Below are positions 1 to 6,531 of a stretch of 16,530 bases of DNA, one piece after another (within the stretch, counting starts at the first letter, position 1; the number at the start of each line of letters is the position of its first letter). Source of the stretch: Thiopontia sp964344785 (GTDB lineage Bacteria > Pseudomonadota > Gammaproteobacteria > GCF-002020875); the NCBI GenBank assembly GCA_964344785.1, contig CAYFOR010000061.1:1-16530 (forward strand). The letters run 5' to 3'. The translations under genes and the position numbers were made by a program. Below the pieces are notes generated by a model. It saw nothing but the letters and a program-made list of their open reading frames with translations. It had not been told where the DNA came from and did no database searches.

Positions 1-60
1 TGTTTTATGCAGTCAAATGAGTTTTTGGCCTGTAACGTTGGGACACCAGTGGTGTGTAAT

Positions 61-159
61 ATGGAATATCTAATATTAAGTGAACCGTTGATCTTTTTTG
101 CAATTGTCTGGGGCTATTGTGAATTCTGGGGTCTGAAAAGCAGCACTAAATCAAGTTAA
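61..159 (+). CDS. Possible small single-pass membrane peptide (32 aa, or the C-terminus of a longer gene)
   Basis: The frame starting at the ATG at 61 encodes 32 residues. It holds a hydrophobic stretch (LSEPLIFFAIVWGY) followed by a short tail with lysines and serines and a TAA stop at 157-159, as expected for a tiny inner-membrane protein. The frame stays open upstream through another ATG at 7 to the left edge, so this could instead be the end of a gene that begins outside the window. No convincing ribosome binding site is visible before either ATG. The stop lies inside a small AT-rich inverted repeat, arms 147-154 and 164-171. I do not recognise a family. Confidence 0.3.
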   Translation: MEYLILSEPLIFFAIVWGYCEFWGLKSSTKSS

Positions 160-215
160 TTTGTTGATTTAAAGTGTATTTATTGCTGTTTGTCGGTAAT
201 TGTTAACCAATGCCC

Positions 216-272
216 GTAACTGATTCAGCCCCCCCTGAAATGGCGGATTTCAGGGGGGGCTGAATCAGTTAC
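216..272. repeat. Perfect 26-bp inverted repeat with 5-base loop
   Basis: The arms at 216-241 and 247-272 are exact reverse complements around the loop GGCGG. Each arm contains a run of seven C or seven G. The outer ends read GTAAC and GTTAC. Neither side is followed by a U-run, so a simple intrinsic terminator is unlikely. Possible readings are a REP/MITE-like palindromic element, a strong mRNA-end hairpin or a cruciform-forming site. No target-site duplication is obvious at the borders. Confidence 0.85.
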
Positions 273-313
273 ATTCGTTGTTGCTTTTTCTGGCAGGGCA
301 GGAACTTTTGCCA

Positions 314-424
314 ATGCATACGCGCGAAAATCCGGCGCATTCCGGTACGATCTTTCCTGGCAATGATTTTATGGAAATCCATATGTGGCAAACATGTGTC
401 GAAGTGAATAACCAAACAGAATAA
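314..424 (+). CDS. Possible 36-codon leader peptide upstream of the aminotransferase gene
   Basis: An ATG at 314 opens 36 codons ending in TAA at 422-424. An AGGA lies about ten bases upstream of the ATG. The stop falls in the loop of the hairpin at 410-430, which is followed by nine T. A leader ORF ending beside a terminator hairpin is the arrangement of ribosome-mediated attenuators. The peptide has no run of one regulatory amino acid (single Trp and Cys), so the case rests on position only. It may be a chance ORF. Confidence 0.22.
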   Translation: MHTRENPAHSGTIFPGNDFMEIHMWQTCVEVNNQTE

Positions 425-471
425 TTGGTTTTTTTTTCGAGCTTCGGTATGCTTCCAAGCTGGTTTTTTTT
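410..471 (+). terminator. Two successive hairpin plus U-run elements (terminator or attenuator) before the aminotransferase gene
   Basis: The first stem is AACCAA (410-415) with TTGGTT (425-430); the T-run covers 429-437. The second stem is AGCTT (440-444) with AAGCT (457-461), followed by GG and eight T at 464-471. The stems are short and AT-rich, so termination would be weak. The second U-run ends only seven bases before the GGAG of the next gene, so the element lies inside that gene's leader rather than well clear of it. Confidence 0.35.
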
Positions 472-488
472 GAGATATGGAGATCACA

Positions 489-1670
489 ATGACCCAACCT
501 TTTCATCCGCCACAACGAACGCTTATGGGGCCAGGCCCCTCAGATGTCAATCCACGAATTCTGGAGGCAATGTCCCGTCCAACGATTGGTCATCTGGACC
601 CTGTCTTTGTCGGCATGATGGATGAGATGAAGGGGTTGTTGCGGACAGCCTTCCGTACCGAGAACCGTCTGACCATGCCGGTCTCTGCACCGGGCTCTGC
701 AGGCATGGAGTGTTGCTTTGTCAACCTGGTTGAGCCGGGGGACAAGGTGGTGGTCTGCCAGAACGGGGTTTTTGGAGGGCGCATGAAGGAGAATGTCGAA
801 CGGGCTGGCGGCGTTGCGGTCATGCAGCAGGACCCATGGGGGCGAGCCGTTGATCCTGAAAGGCTTGAAGAGACACTCAAGGCCGACCCCGATGTAAAGA
901 TTGTGGCCTTTGTCCATGCCGAAACATCGACCGGCGCGATGTCAGATGCCAGTGCACTCTGCAAGATTGCCCATGATCATGGCTGTCTGACCATTGTGGA
1001 TACGGTCACCTCTCTAGGAGGCTCTCCGCTGGAGGTGGATGGCTGGGGGATTGATGCAGTCTATTCCGGTACCCAGAAATGCATTTCATGTACGCCGGGT
1101 CTCTCTCCCGTCAGCTTTAGTGAACAGGCGTTGGATAAGGTAAAGGCACGCAAGACAGCGGTACAGAGCTGGTTCCTTGATCTCAATCTGGTCATGGGAT
1201 ACTGGGATGGGGGTGGCAAACGTGCCTATCACCATACTGCACCGATCAATGCATTGTATGGGCTGCATGAGGCGCTGGTCATTTTGCAGGAGGAGGGGCT
1301 GGAGGCGTGTTGGGCACGCCATCAGCGGAACCACCTGGGACTGCGTGCCGGTATCGAGGCGATGGGGCTCTCGTTTGTGGTACCGGAAGGTGAGCGCCTG
1401 CCGCAGCTCAATGCGGTGACGATTCCCGATGGAGTCGATGATGCAGCCGTACGCTCAACGCTGTTGAACCAGTATGACCTGGAGATCGGTGCCGGTCTGG
1501 GTGACCTGGCCGGAAAGGTCTGGCGTATCGGGCAGATGGGATATGCCAGTAACGAGAAGAATATTCTCTTCTGCCTGGGAGCACTGGATGCGGTGTTGGC
1601 CGATATGGGGTCAGCGGTCGAAAGTGGTCAGGCAGTAGCGGCTGCGCGTGCATTTTTTGCAAACAATTAA
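489..1670 (+). CDS. PLP-dependent aminotransferase, alanine/serine-glyoxylate aminotransferase family
   Basis: This is a 393-residue class V aminotransferase that probably transfers an amino group from alanine or serine to glyoxylate or pyruvate in the cytoplasm. The N-terminal GPGPSDV motif is typical of the AGXT/SGAT group. SAPGSAGME near residue 67 would bind the PLP phosphate, D171 in DTVTSLGG the pyridine nitrogen, and K197 in SGTQK forms the Schiff base. The ATG at 489 is chosen over the in-frame ATG at 477 because GGAG at 479-482 sits six bases before it and overlaps the upstream codon. It stands alone on the + strand, behind a hairpin-rich leader. Substrate choice (serine-glyoxylate, serine-pyruvate or alanine-glyoxylate) cannot be read from the sequence. 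Family certain, exact activity not. Confidence 0.9.
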   Translation: MTQPFHPPQRTLMGPGPSDVNPRILEAMSRPTIGHLDPVFVGMMDEMKGLLRTAFRTENRLTMPVSAPGSAGMECCFVNLVEPGDKVVVCQNGVFGGRMKENVERAGGVAVMQQDPWGRAVDPERLEETLKADPDVKIVAFVHAETSTGAMSDASALCKIAHDHGCLTIVDTVTSLGGSPLEVDGWGIDAVYSGTQKCISCTPGLSPVSFSEQALDKVKARKTAVQSWFLDLNLVMGYWDGGGKRAYHHTAPINALYGLHEALVILQEEGLEACWARHQRNHLGLRAGIEAMGLSFVVPEGERLPQLNAVTIPDGVDDAAVRSTLLNQYDLEIGAGLGDLAGKVWRIGQMGYASNEKNILFCLGALDAVLADMGSAVESGQAVAAARAFFANN

Positions 1671-1732
1671 TGGCTGAATCGATGCAATGAGCCATTGTTT
1701 GTAACAATATCAGGTGATATTGAAAACAATGG
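1669..1732 (+). other. Overlapping inverted repeats after the aminotransferase gene (mutually exclusive hairpins)
   Basis: AATGGCT (1669-1675) can pair with AGCCATT (1690-1696), overlapping the stop codon. The second arm also belongs to a longer hairpin: 1692-1700 pairs with 1724-1732, and inside it CAATATCA (1705-1712) pairs with TGATATTG (1715-1722) around GG. That gives 17 base pairs interrupted by a GTAA/A internal loop. The two structures share bases 1692-1696 and cannot form together. There is no clear U-run. It may act as a transcript end or stability element. Confidence 0.5.
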
Positions 1733-1787
1733 GTCAATGGAAAATGATTCTGACGGACCTGCTGATTGCAGATCGTCACACCGATGA

Positions 1788-2021
1788 TTTCAGTGCAATC
1801 GTGGCTCTATTCTTTTCAGGCGTGTCCGCATTATCTCGCTTATCATGGCGGGAATGGTGCTGCTTTGGGTACCCGTTGACTATCTGACGCTGGATGGGGG
1901 TCAATTCTATCAGCTGTTGGTGATGCAGCTGGTCTGGGTGGCGCTGCTGAAGCGGGCGGACAGTGCGCTGTATCAGGCGAAAGATTCCGGTAGAGACCGC
2001 TCTGTACTGGCACCAGTTTAA
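1788..2021 (+). pseudogene. Remnant of a membrane-anchored diguanylate cyclase (GGDEF protein) with the centre missing
   Basis: One open frame runs from 1788 to TAA at 2019-2021. Its first part is a likely membrane segment (IISLIMAGMVLLWVPVDYL, then QLLVMQLVWVALL). It passes directly into KRADSALYQAKDSGRDRS, which matches the conserved last helix and end of GGDEF domains. The GGDEF active-site motif and most of the domain are absent, so it cannot make cyclic di-GMP. Just upstream, another frame with an ATG at 1744 may hold the original N-terminus, which would imply a frameshift near 1810-1820. An in-frame start exists at 1845 (58 aa). The simplest reading is an internal deletion in a former sensor cyclase gene. 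It converges with the JAMM peptidase gene, leaving 13 bases between the stops. Confidence 0.6.
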
Positions 2022-2034
2022 AATTGTGCCCGAC

Positions 2035-2445
2035 TCAATAATCTGAAATCTCCAGAGAAACAGGTTCAAAGGAGCCATCGCTCAGACGAAACCCAGCCAC
2101 CTCCATCACCCCCTCGGTGTTGAGTGAGACCACCAGATAGAGTGCATCCGGATAGCTGGCGTTCTCCAGATCGGTTGCCGAAGGCACTGCCGGAGCATGC
2201 GGATGGGAGTGGTAGATGGCCCACAGTGTCTCATCTTGCTCACGAAGCTCACGCATCGCCTCGATCTGCTGTTTGGGGTCCATCTCGAACAGGGTTTCAG
2301 GGTGGGGTGCAATGTTGTCGATCGGAATGAGTCGATGAGGGGTATCATCCCTGGCAGCAATCAGGCCACAGACCTCAATATCGGATTGTTGCTGCGCCTG
2401 GGCCAACAGTTGCAGTGTAATGGTGCGAGGCAGGTGTTCACTCAT
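2035..2445 (-). CDS. JAMM/MPN+ metallopeptidase, M67 family
   Basis: This 136-residue single-domain protein has the full JAMM zinc signature: E24 in EVCGLI, then H79-S-H81-P and P88-S89-x-x-D92. Family members cleave isopeptide or C-terminal peptide bonds of ubiquitin-like proteins. Bacterial relatives such as mycobacterial Mec release cysteine from the sulfur carrier CysO. Its ATG overlaps the moeB stop by four bases, so translation is probably coupled. The natural inference is that it trims or releases a MoaD/ThiS-like carrier activated by the neighbouring E1-like enzyme, but no such carrier is encoded here. It is the last gene of the hemA operon. Confidence 0.88.
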   Translation of the reverse strand: MSEHLPRTITLQLLAQAQQQSDIEVCGLIAARDDTPHRLIPIDNIAPHPETLFEMDPKQQIEAMRELREQDETLWAIYHSHPHAPAVPSATDLENASYPDALYLVVSLNTEGVMEVAGFRLSDGSFEPVSLEISDY

Positions 2446-3200
2446 GACGGCTCACCACAGACAGGGCAGTTGGGGTCTTTGGGCAGTCTCAGGGTGCGCC
2501 ACTCCATGGTCAGTGCATCCAGTAGCATCAACTTGCCGTTCAGTCCGGTACCGGTTCCAATGATCACCTTCATCGCCTCCAGCGCCTGCATGCTGCCGAT
2601 GACCCCGACCAGTGGGGCAAGCACACCGGTCTGTGTGCAGCTTTCATCCAATTCATCCCCCCCTTTATAGAGGCAGCGGTAGCAGGGTTCATCTTCCAGA
2701 TCGGGTCGAAAGAGTGAGATTTGCCCCTCAAAGCGGATGGCGGCACCGGAGATCAGTGGTTTCCTGTGGCGGACACAGGATCGGTTCACAGCGAAACGGG
2801 TGGTGAAGTTGTCACTGCAGTCCAGTACCAGATCGGCCTCGGCAACCTGCTGGTCCAGCTCCTCCTCGGAGAGTTTCCAGTCCAGGGTGTGGATCGTAAC
2901 CTCCGGGTTGAGGGCATTCAGGGTCTCTCGTGCGGACTCCACCTTTGGTTTGCCGATGTCATTGCTGAAGTGGACAATCTGCCGCTGCAGGTTGGATAGA
3001 TCGACCCGGTCAAAATCAACCAGGATCATTCTCCCCACACCGGCTGCGGCCAGATAGATGGCTGCCGGAGCCCCCAGCCCTCCAAGCCCTATGATCAGGG
3101 TGTGGGCTTGCAGCAGTCTCTCCTGTCCTTCGGCCCCTACCTGGGGGAGCATCATCTGTCGGCTGTAGCGCAGCAGTTGATCATCACTTTCGAGTGCCAT
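2442..3200 (-). CDS. moeB: MoeB/ThiF-family E1-like adenylyltransferase (probable molybdopterin-synthase adenylyltransferase)
   Basis: The product has 252 residues, close to E. coli MoeB (249). MoeB adenylates the C-terminal glycine of MoaD before sulfur transfer in molybdenum cofactor synthesis. The Rossmann loop GLGGLG is at 38-43, followed by VDFD and LSNLQRQ. D130 in LDCSDN corresponds to the catalytic aspartate. Zinc is bound by two CxxC pairs, C173/C176 and C245/C248. There is no rhodanese domain. The ATG at 3200 (MALESDDQ) is preferred to an in-frame TTG at 3224 because it matches the family N-terminus and has a GGAGAGGA stretch upstream. It overlaps prmC by 17 bases. Family members that serve ThiS or CysO-like carriers look alike, so the precise partner is open. 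Confidence 0.88.
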   Translation of the reverse strand: MALESDDQLLRYSRQMMLPQVGAEGQERLLQAHTLIIGLGGLGAPAAIYLAAAGVGRMILVDFDRVDLSNLQRQIVHFSNDIGKPKVESARETLNALNPEVTIHTLDWKLSEEELDQQVAEADLVLDCSDNFTTRFAVNRSCVRHRKPLISGAAIRFEGQISLFRPDLEDEPCYRCLYKGGDELDESCTQTGVLAPLVGVIGSMQALEAMKVIIGTGTGLNGKLMLLDALTMEWRTLRLPKDPNCPVCGEPS

Positions 3201-4032
3201 GGGTGATCCGTTCCTCTCCACCAAGATCGCGTTGGGTCTCTATATGGTTGAAGTTGTGTTTTTGGAACAGGGAGCGTACCGCGTTTCCCTGCTCATATCC
3301 ATGCTCAACCATCAACTGTCCCGTGTGGTGTAGATATTGTGACGCCTGTTTGATGATCTGTTTCAGGTCATCCAGGCCGTCATCTCCCGAGCGAAGGGCG
3401 CGGGGTGGCTCGAAGCGGAGATCACCCTGCGCGAGATGTGGGTCGCTTTCTGCTATGTAGGGAGGGTTGGAGAGAATGAGGTCGAAGGGTTCTCCAGTCA
3501 GTGGGGTGAACCAGCTACCGGCAAGAAAGGTGATGTTATTCAGTTGGTGACGAGTGGCATTCTCCTGTGCAACGGCAAGGGCCGCTTCGGACTGGTCGGT
3601 TGCGAAGATCGTGGCGTTGGGGCGTTCAGTGGCAATGGCCAGTGCAATGGCACCGCTGCCGGTACCGAGATCGGCGACACGACAGGGAAGCTCAACGGGA
3701 ATGGCGGCCAGGGCTGTTTCGACCAGCAGCTCTGTCTCCGGTCGGGGGATCAGGGTGTCGGCCGTGACCTTGAGTTCAAGCGTCCAGAAGGGCTGGGAGC
3801 CGAGCAGATAGGCCACCGGTTCCCCTGAAATTCTGCGTGCTACCAGTCGATTGAATCGGGTGGTGAGATCGCTTTGGATAGTACGGTCCGGCCAAGTATG
3901 CAGCCAGCTCCGACTCTTTTGCAATAGAGAGGCGAGCAACAGTTCGGCATCCAGTCGGGCGCTCTCCGATTCGGTGATTTCAGCAGTAGCCCTGTCGATT
4001 AATGCCCTGATGCTCTGCAGGTTATTGCTCAT
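3184..4032 (-). CDS. prmC: Release-factor N5-glutamine methyltransferase PrmC (HemK)
   Basis: PrmC transfers a methyl group from S-adenosylmethionine to the glutamine of the GGQ loop in release factors. The product has 282 residues (E. coli 277). An N-terminal helical domain that recognises the release factor covers roughly residues 1-90. The SAM-binding loop DLGTGSG is at 121-127 and the catalytic NPPY at 189-192. The start codon lies inside the end of prfA with an 11-base overlap, so enzyme and main substrate are translated together. Confidence 0.96.
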   Translation of the reverse strand: MSNNLQSIRALIDRATAEITESESARLDAELLLASLLQKSRSWLHTWPDRTIQSDLTTRFNRLVARRISGEPVAYLLGSQPFWTLELKVTADTLIPRPETELLVETALAAIPVELPCRVADLGTGSGAIALAIATERPNATIFATDQSEAALAVAQENATRHQLNNITFLAGSWFTPLTGEPFDLILSNPPYIAESDPHLAQGDLRFEPPRALRSGDDGLDDLKQIIKQASQYLHHTGQLMVEHGYEQGNAVRSLFQKHNFNHIETQRDLGGEERITHGTRK

Positions 4033-5110
4033 TTGCCAGCGCGGCCAGCAGATCTGCCTGATGTTCGTTGATCAGCGGTTCAATCACATGGTCCAGACTA
4101 CCCAGCATCACCTCTTCCAGTTTGTAGAGGGTCAAATTGATGCGGTGGTCGGTCACTCGCCCCTGTGGAAAGTTGTAGGTACGGATGCGTTCTGAACGAT
4201 CTCCACTGCCCACGAGACTGCGCCGGTTCTCTGCTTCTTCGGCGCTCTGCTTGTCCCGTTCCGCACTGAGCAGTCTGGCGGAGAGCAGGGTCATTGCCCG
4301 TGCCCGGTTCTTGTGTTGTGAGCGCTCGTCCTGGCACTCGACCACCACGCCGGTCGGCAGATGGGTGATGCGGATGGCGGAGTCGGTCTTGTTGACATGC
4401 TGCCCCCCTGCACCGGATGCGCGAAAGGTATCCACCTTCAGCTCTGCCGGATTGATCTCGATGTGGTCGATCTCCTCCGCCTCGGGGAGGATTGCGACGG
4501 TAGCGGCCGAGGTGTGAACACGCCCCTGGGATTCGGTTTCCGGCACGCGCTGAACCCGATGTGCACCCGACTCGAATTTCAGCCGGGAATAGGCACCTTT
4601 GCCCACAATACGGGCGATGATCTCCTTGTATCCGCCATGTTCCCCCTCATTCTCGCTCATGATCTCCAGCTGCCAACGACGTTGCTCGGCATAGCGTGAA
4701 TACATGCGAAACAGGTCACCGGCAAAGATGGCGGCCTCATCCCCGCCGGTGCCAGCACGGACTTCCAGAAAGATGTTGCTCTCATCTTTCGGGTCCTTTG
4801 GCAGCAGCAATTTTTGCAGCTCCAGTGCCAGCCCCTCTTCCCGTGCCTGCGCCTCCTTCAGCTCTTCGGTGGCCAGTTCACGCATTTCGGGGTCATTCTC
4901 CTTCTGCATTTCGGTAGCGGTTTCAATGTCCTCCATGGTCTGTTGATACTGCTCATAGACCGAGACGACCGGAGTGATCTGGCTGTGCTCCTGAGAGAGG
5001 GTACGAAAGCGGTTGTTGTCACTGATGGTCTCCGGATCGGAGAGCAGGGCATTCAGCTCCTCCAGACGAGAGGCGAGGTGATCCAGTTTTTGGAGAATCG
5101 ATTCTTTCAT
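4022..5110 (-). CDS. prfA: Peptide chain release factor 1 (RF1)
   Basis: RF1 reads UAA and UAG stop codons in the ribosomal A site and triggers peptide release. The 362-residue length is standard (E. coli 360). The stop-codon reading tripeptide of the RF1 type is P190-E191-T192, within RVPETESQGR; E. coli has PAT there. The GGQ motif is at 235-237 within GAGGQHVNKTDSA, with Q237 the residue PrmC methylates. The N-terminal coiled region is rich in Glu and Gln. It lies 71 bases after hemA in the same direction and overlaps prmC. Confidence 0.97.
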   Translation of the reverse strand: MKESILQKLDHLASRLEELNALLSDPETISDNNRFRTLSQEHSQITPVVSVYEQYQQTMEDIETATEMQKENDPEMRELATEELKEAQAREEGLALELQKLLLPKDPKDESNIFLEVRAGTGGDEAAIFAGDLFRMYSRYAEQRRWQLEIMSENEGEHGGYKEIIARIVGKGAYSRLKFESGAHRVQRVPETESQGRVHTSAATVAILPEAEEIDHIEINPAELKVDTFRASGAGGQHVNKTDSAIRITHLPTGVVVECQDERSQHKNRARAMTLLSARLLSAERDKQSAEEAENRRSLVGSGDRSERIRTYNFPQGRVTDHRINLTLYKLEEVMLGSLDHVIEPLINEHQADLLAALANEQ

Positions 5111-5181
5111 GGGACTCTACACGGTGGTGAATAGGGGAGGCGCTCCCGGAAGAGAGGGCAGATACAGGTAGTACAGGCAAC

Positions 5182-6438
5182 CTAATGGTTGTCGAGATCA
5201 AACAGGGTGCGGGTCGCTTCAATCAACGCAGGGCGCTGTTCGGTCGTGGCATTACGTAACTGACTGCATGGAGAGTGGATCAGCTTGTTGGTCAACTGAT
5301 GGGCCATCACTTCGAGGATGTGTGCTGGATCTTCACCCGCCTGCAGCATTCGCTGTGATTTCTTCAACATTTCCAGTTTGGCGCGATCCGCCTGTGAACG
5401 GAAAGCGCGGATGGTGGATACCGAGTCCTGTGACTCGATCCACTCCATGAAGTGGACCACCTGGGTGTCAATGATCTCTTCGGCTTGTTTGGCGGCATCC
5501 TGACGTGACTTCATGTTCTCCTGGATCACCTCCTGCAGATCATCCACGGTATAGAGGTAGACATCATCAAGGTCATCAACCTCAGCCTCAATGTCACGCG
5601 GTACAGCGATATCAACCATGAACATTGGACGGTGGCGCCGGTTCTTGAGCGCACTCTCGACTGCACCCTTGCCAAGAATCGGCAGCGGACTTGCAGTGGA
5701 AGAGATAATGATATCGGCCTCGGACAGGTGCTCGGAGATCTCGGTCAGGGCGATGGCATACCCTCCAAACTCTTCCGCCAGGTGATGCGCCTTCTCAACG
5801 GTACGGTTGGCGATGATCATGCGGCCGATGCCCTGTTCATGCAGATGGCGAGCCGCCAGCTCAATGGTTTCACCGGCACCGATCAGCAGCACCGTCTTGC
5901 CGCCAAGGTCACCGAAGATCTGTCTGCCAAGAGAGACCGCGGCAAAGGCGACCGAGACCGGACTACTGCCGATGGCAGTGTCGGTACGGACCTGCTTGGC
6001 CGATTTGAAGGTGTGTTGAAACAGCCGGTTGAGAAACTTCCCGGTGGTCCCCGCCTCGTTGGCGGAGGTGAAGGCGGTCTTCATCTGCCCCAGGATCTGC
6101 GGCTCTCCCAGTACCAGCGAATCCAGCCCACTGGCGACACGCAGCATATGGCGTACCGCATCATGATCCGGGTGGATATAGGTATAGGGTTTGACCCGGT
6201 TGCTCTCCAGGCGGTGAAAGTTGCTGAACCACTCGATGATGCCGTGCTCGTTGAAGTCACGCATACCGCAATAGACCTCGGTACGGTTGCAGGTGGAGAG
6301 GATCGCAGCCTCCTCGAAGTTACTGCCGGAGGTGAGGTCCCTCAGTGCCTGCGGGATGGTATCCGGTGCAAAGGAGACCTGCTCCCGAATATCAACCGGG
6401 GCAGTTTTATGATTGATGCCAAATGCAACCAGGGTCAT
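5182..6438 (-). CDS. hemA: Glutamyl-tRNA reductase
   Basis: HemA reduces glutamyl-tRNA(Glu) to glutamate-1-semialdehyde with NADPH, the first committed step of the C5 heme pathway. The product is 418 residues, the same length as in E. coli. The N-terminus MTLVAFGINHKTAPV fixes the start. The nucleophile C50 is in STCNRTEVY. The NADPH domain shows LLIGAGE followed by IANRT, and the C-terminal dimerisation helix is present. It heads the minus-strand operon and diverges from the TPR lipoprotein gene. No Shine-Dalgarno sequence is visible in the bases just before the ATG, which is unusual for this family. Confidence 0.97.
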   Translation of the reverse strand: MTLVAFGINHKTAPVDIREQVSFAPDTIPQALRDLTSGSNFEEAAILSTCNRTEVYCGMRDFNEHGIIEWFSNFHRLESNRVKPYTYIHPDHDAVRHMLRVASGLDSLVLGEPQILGQMKTAFTSANEAGTTGKFLNRLFQHTFKSAKQVRTDTAIGSSPVSVAFAAVSLGRQIFGDLGGKTVLLIGAGETIELAARHLHEQGIGRMIIANRTVEKAHHLAEEFGGYAIALTEISEHLSEADIIISSTASPLPILGKGAVESALKNRRHRPMFMVDIAVPRDIEAEVDDLDDVYLYTVDDLQEVIQENMKSRQDAAKQAEEIIDTQVVHFMEWIESQDSVSTIRAFRSQADRAKLEMLKKSQRMLQAGEDPAHILEVMAHQLTNKLIHSPCSQLRNATTEQRPALIEATRTLFDLDNH

Positions 6439-6447
6439 TAGTGGATG

Positions 6448-6476
6448 GTTATGGATTGATTGTTAACGGTAAACAA
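6448..6476 (-). promoter_or_regulatory. Candidate hemA promoter in the divergent intergenic region
   Basis: Read on the minus strand, TTGTTT (6476-6471) and CATAAC (6453-6448) are 17 bases apart, giving weak sigma-70 matches. Transcription would begin only a few bases before the hemA ATG, which would explain the lack of a ribosome binding site if the message is leaderless. The 93-base gap 6439-6531 must also hold the start signals for the divergent lipoprotein gene; I see no strong candidate for those. Confidence 0.25.
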
Positions 6477-6531
6477 CGCGCGATTCTGCTGGATTTCAGG
6501 TGAAAACTCAAGAACCAATGGCTGTTGATGA

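Noticed and set aside
147..171. AT-rich inverted repeat TAAATCAA/TTGATTTA as an FNR-type operator
   Set aside because: The nine-base spacing is too wide for the FNR consensus and it lies at the end, not the start, of a reading frame.
269..487. 72-codon minus-strand ORF before the aminotransferase
   Set aside because: It overlaps one arm of the palindrome and the U-run hairpins, has no ribosome binding site and no recognisable domain.
3201..3224. Longer moeB start at TTG 3224
   Set aside because: The family N-terminus begins at the ATG at 3200, which has a better upstream purine stretch.
5632..6441. 269-codon open frame on the plus strand
   Set aside because: It is wholly antisense to hemA, with Gly/Asp-rich composition and no family features.
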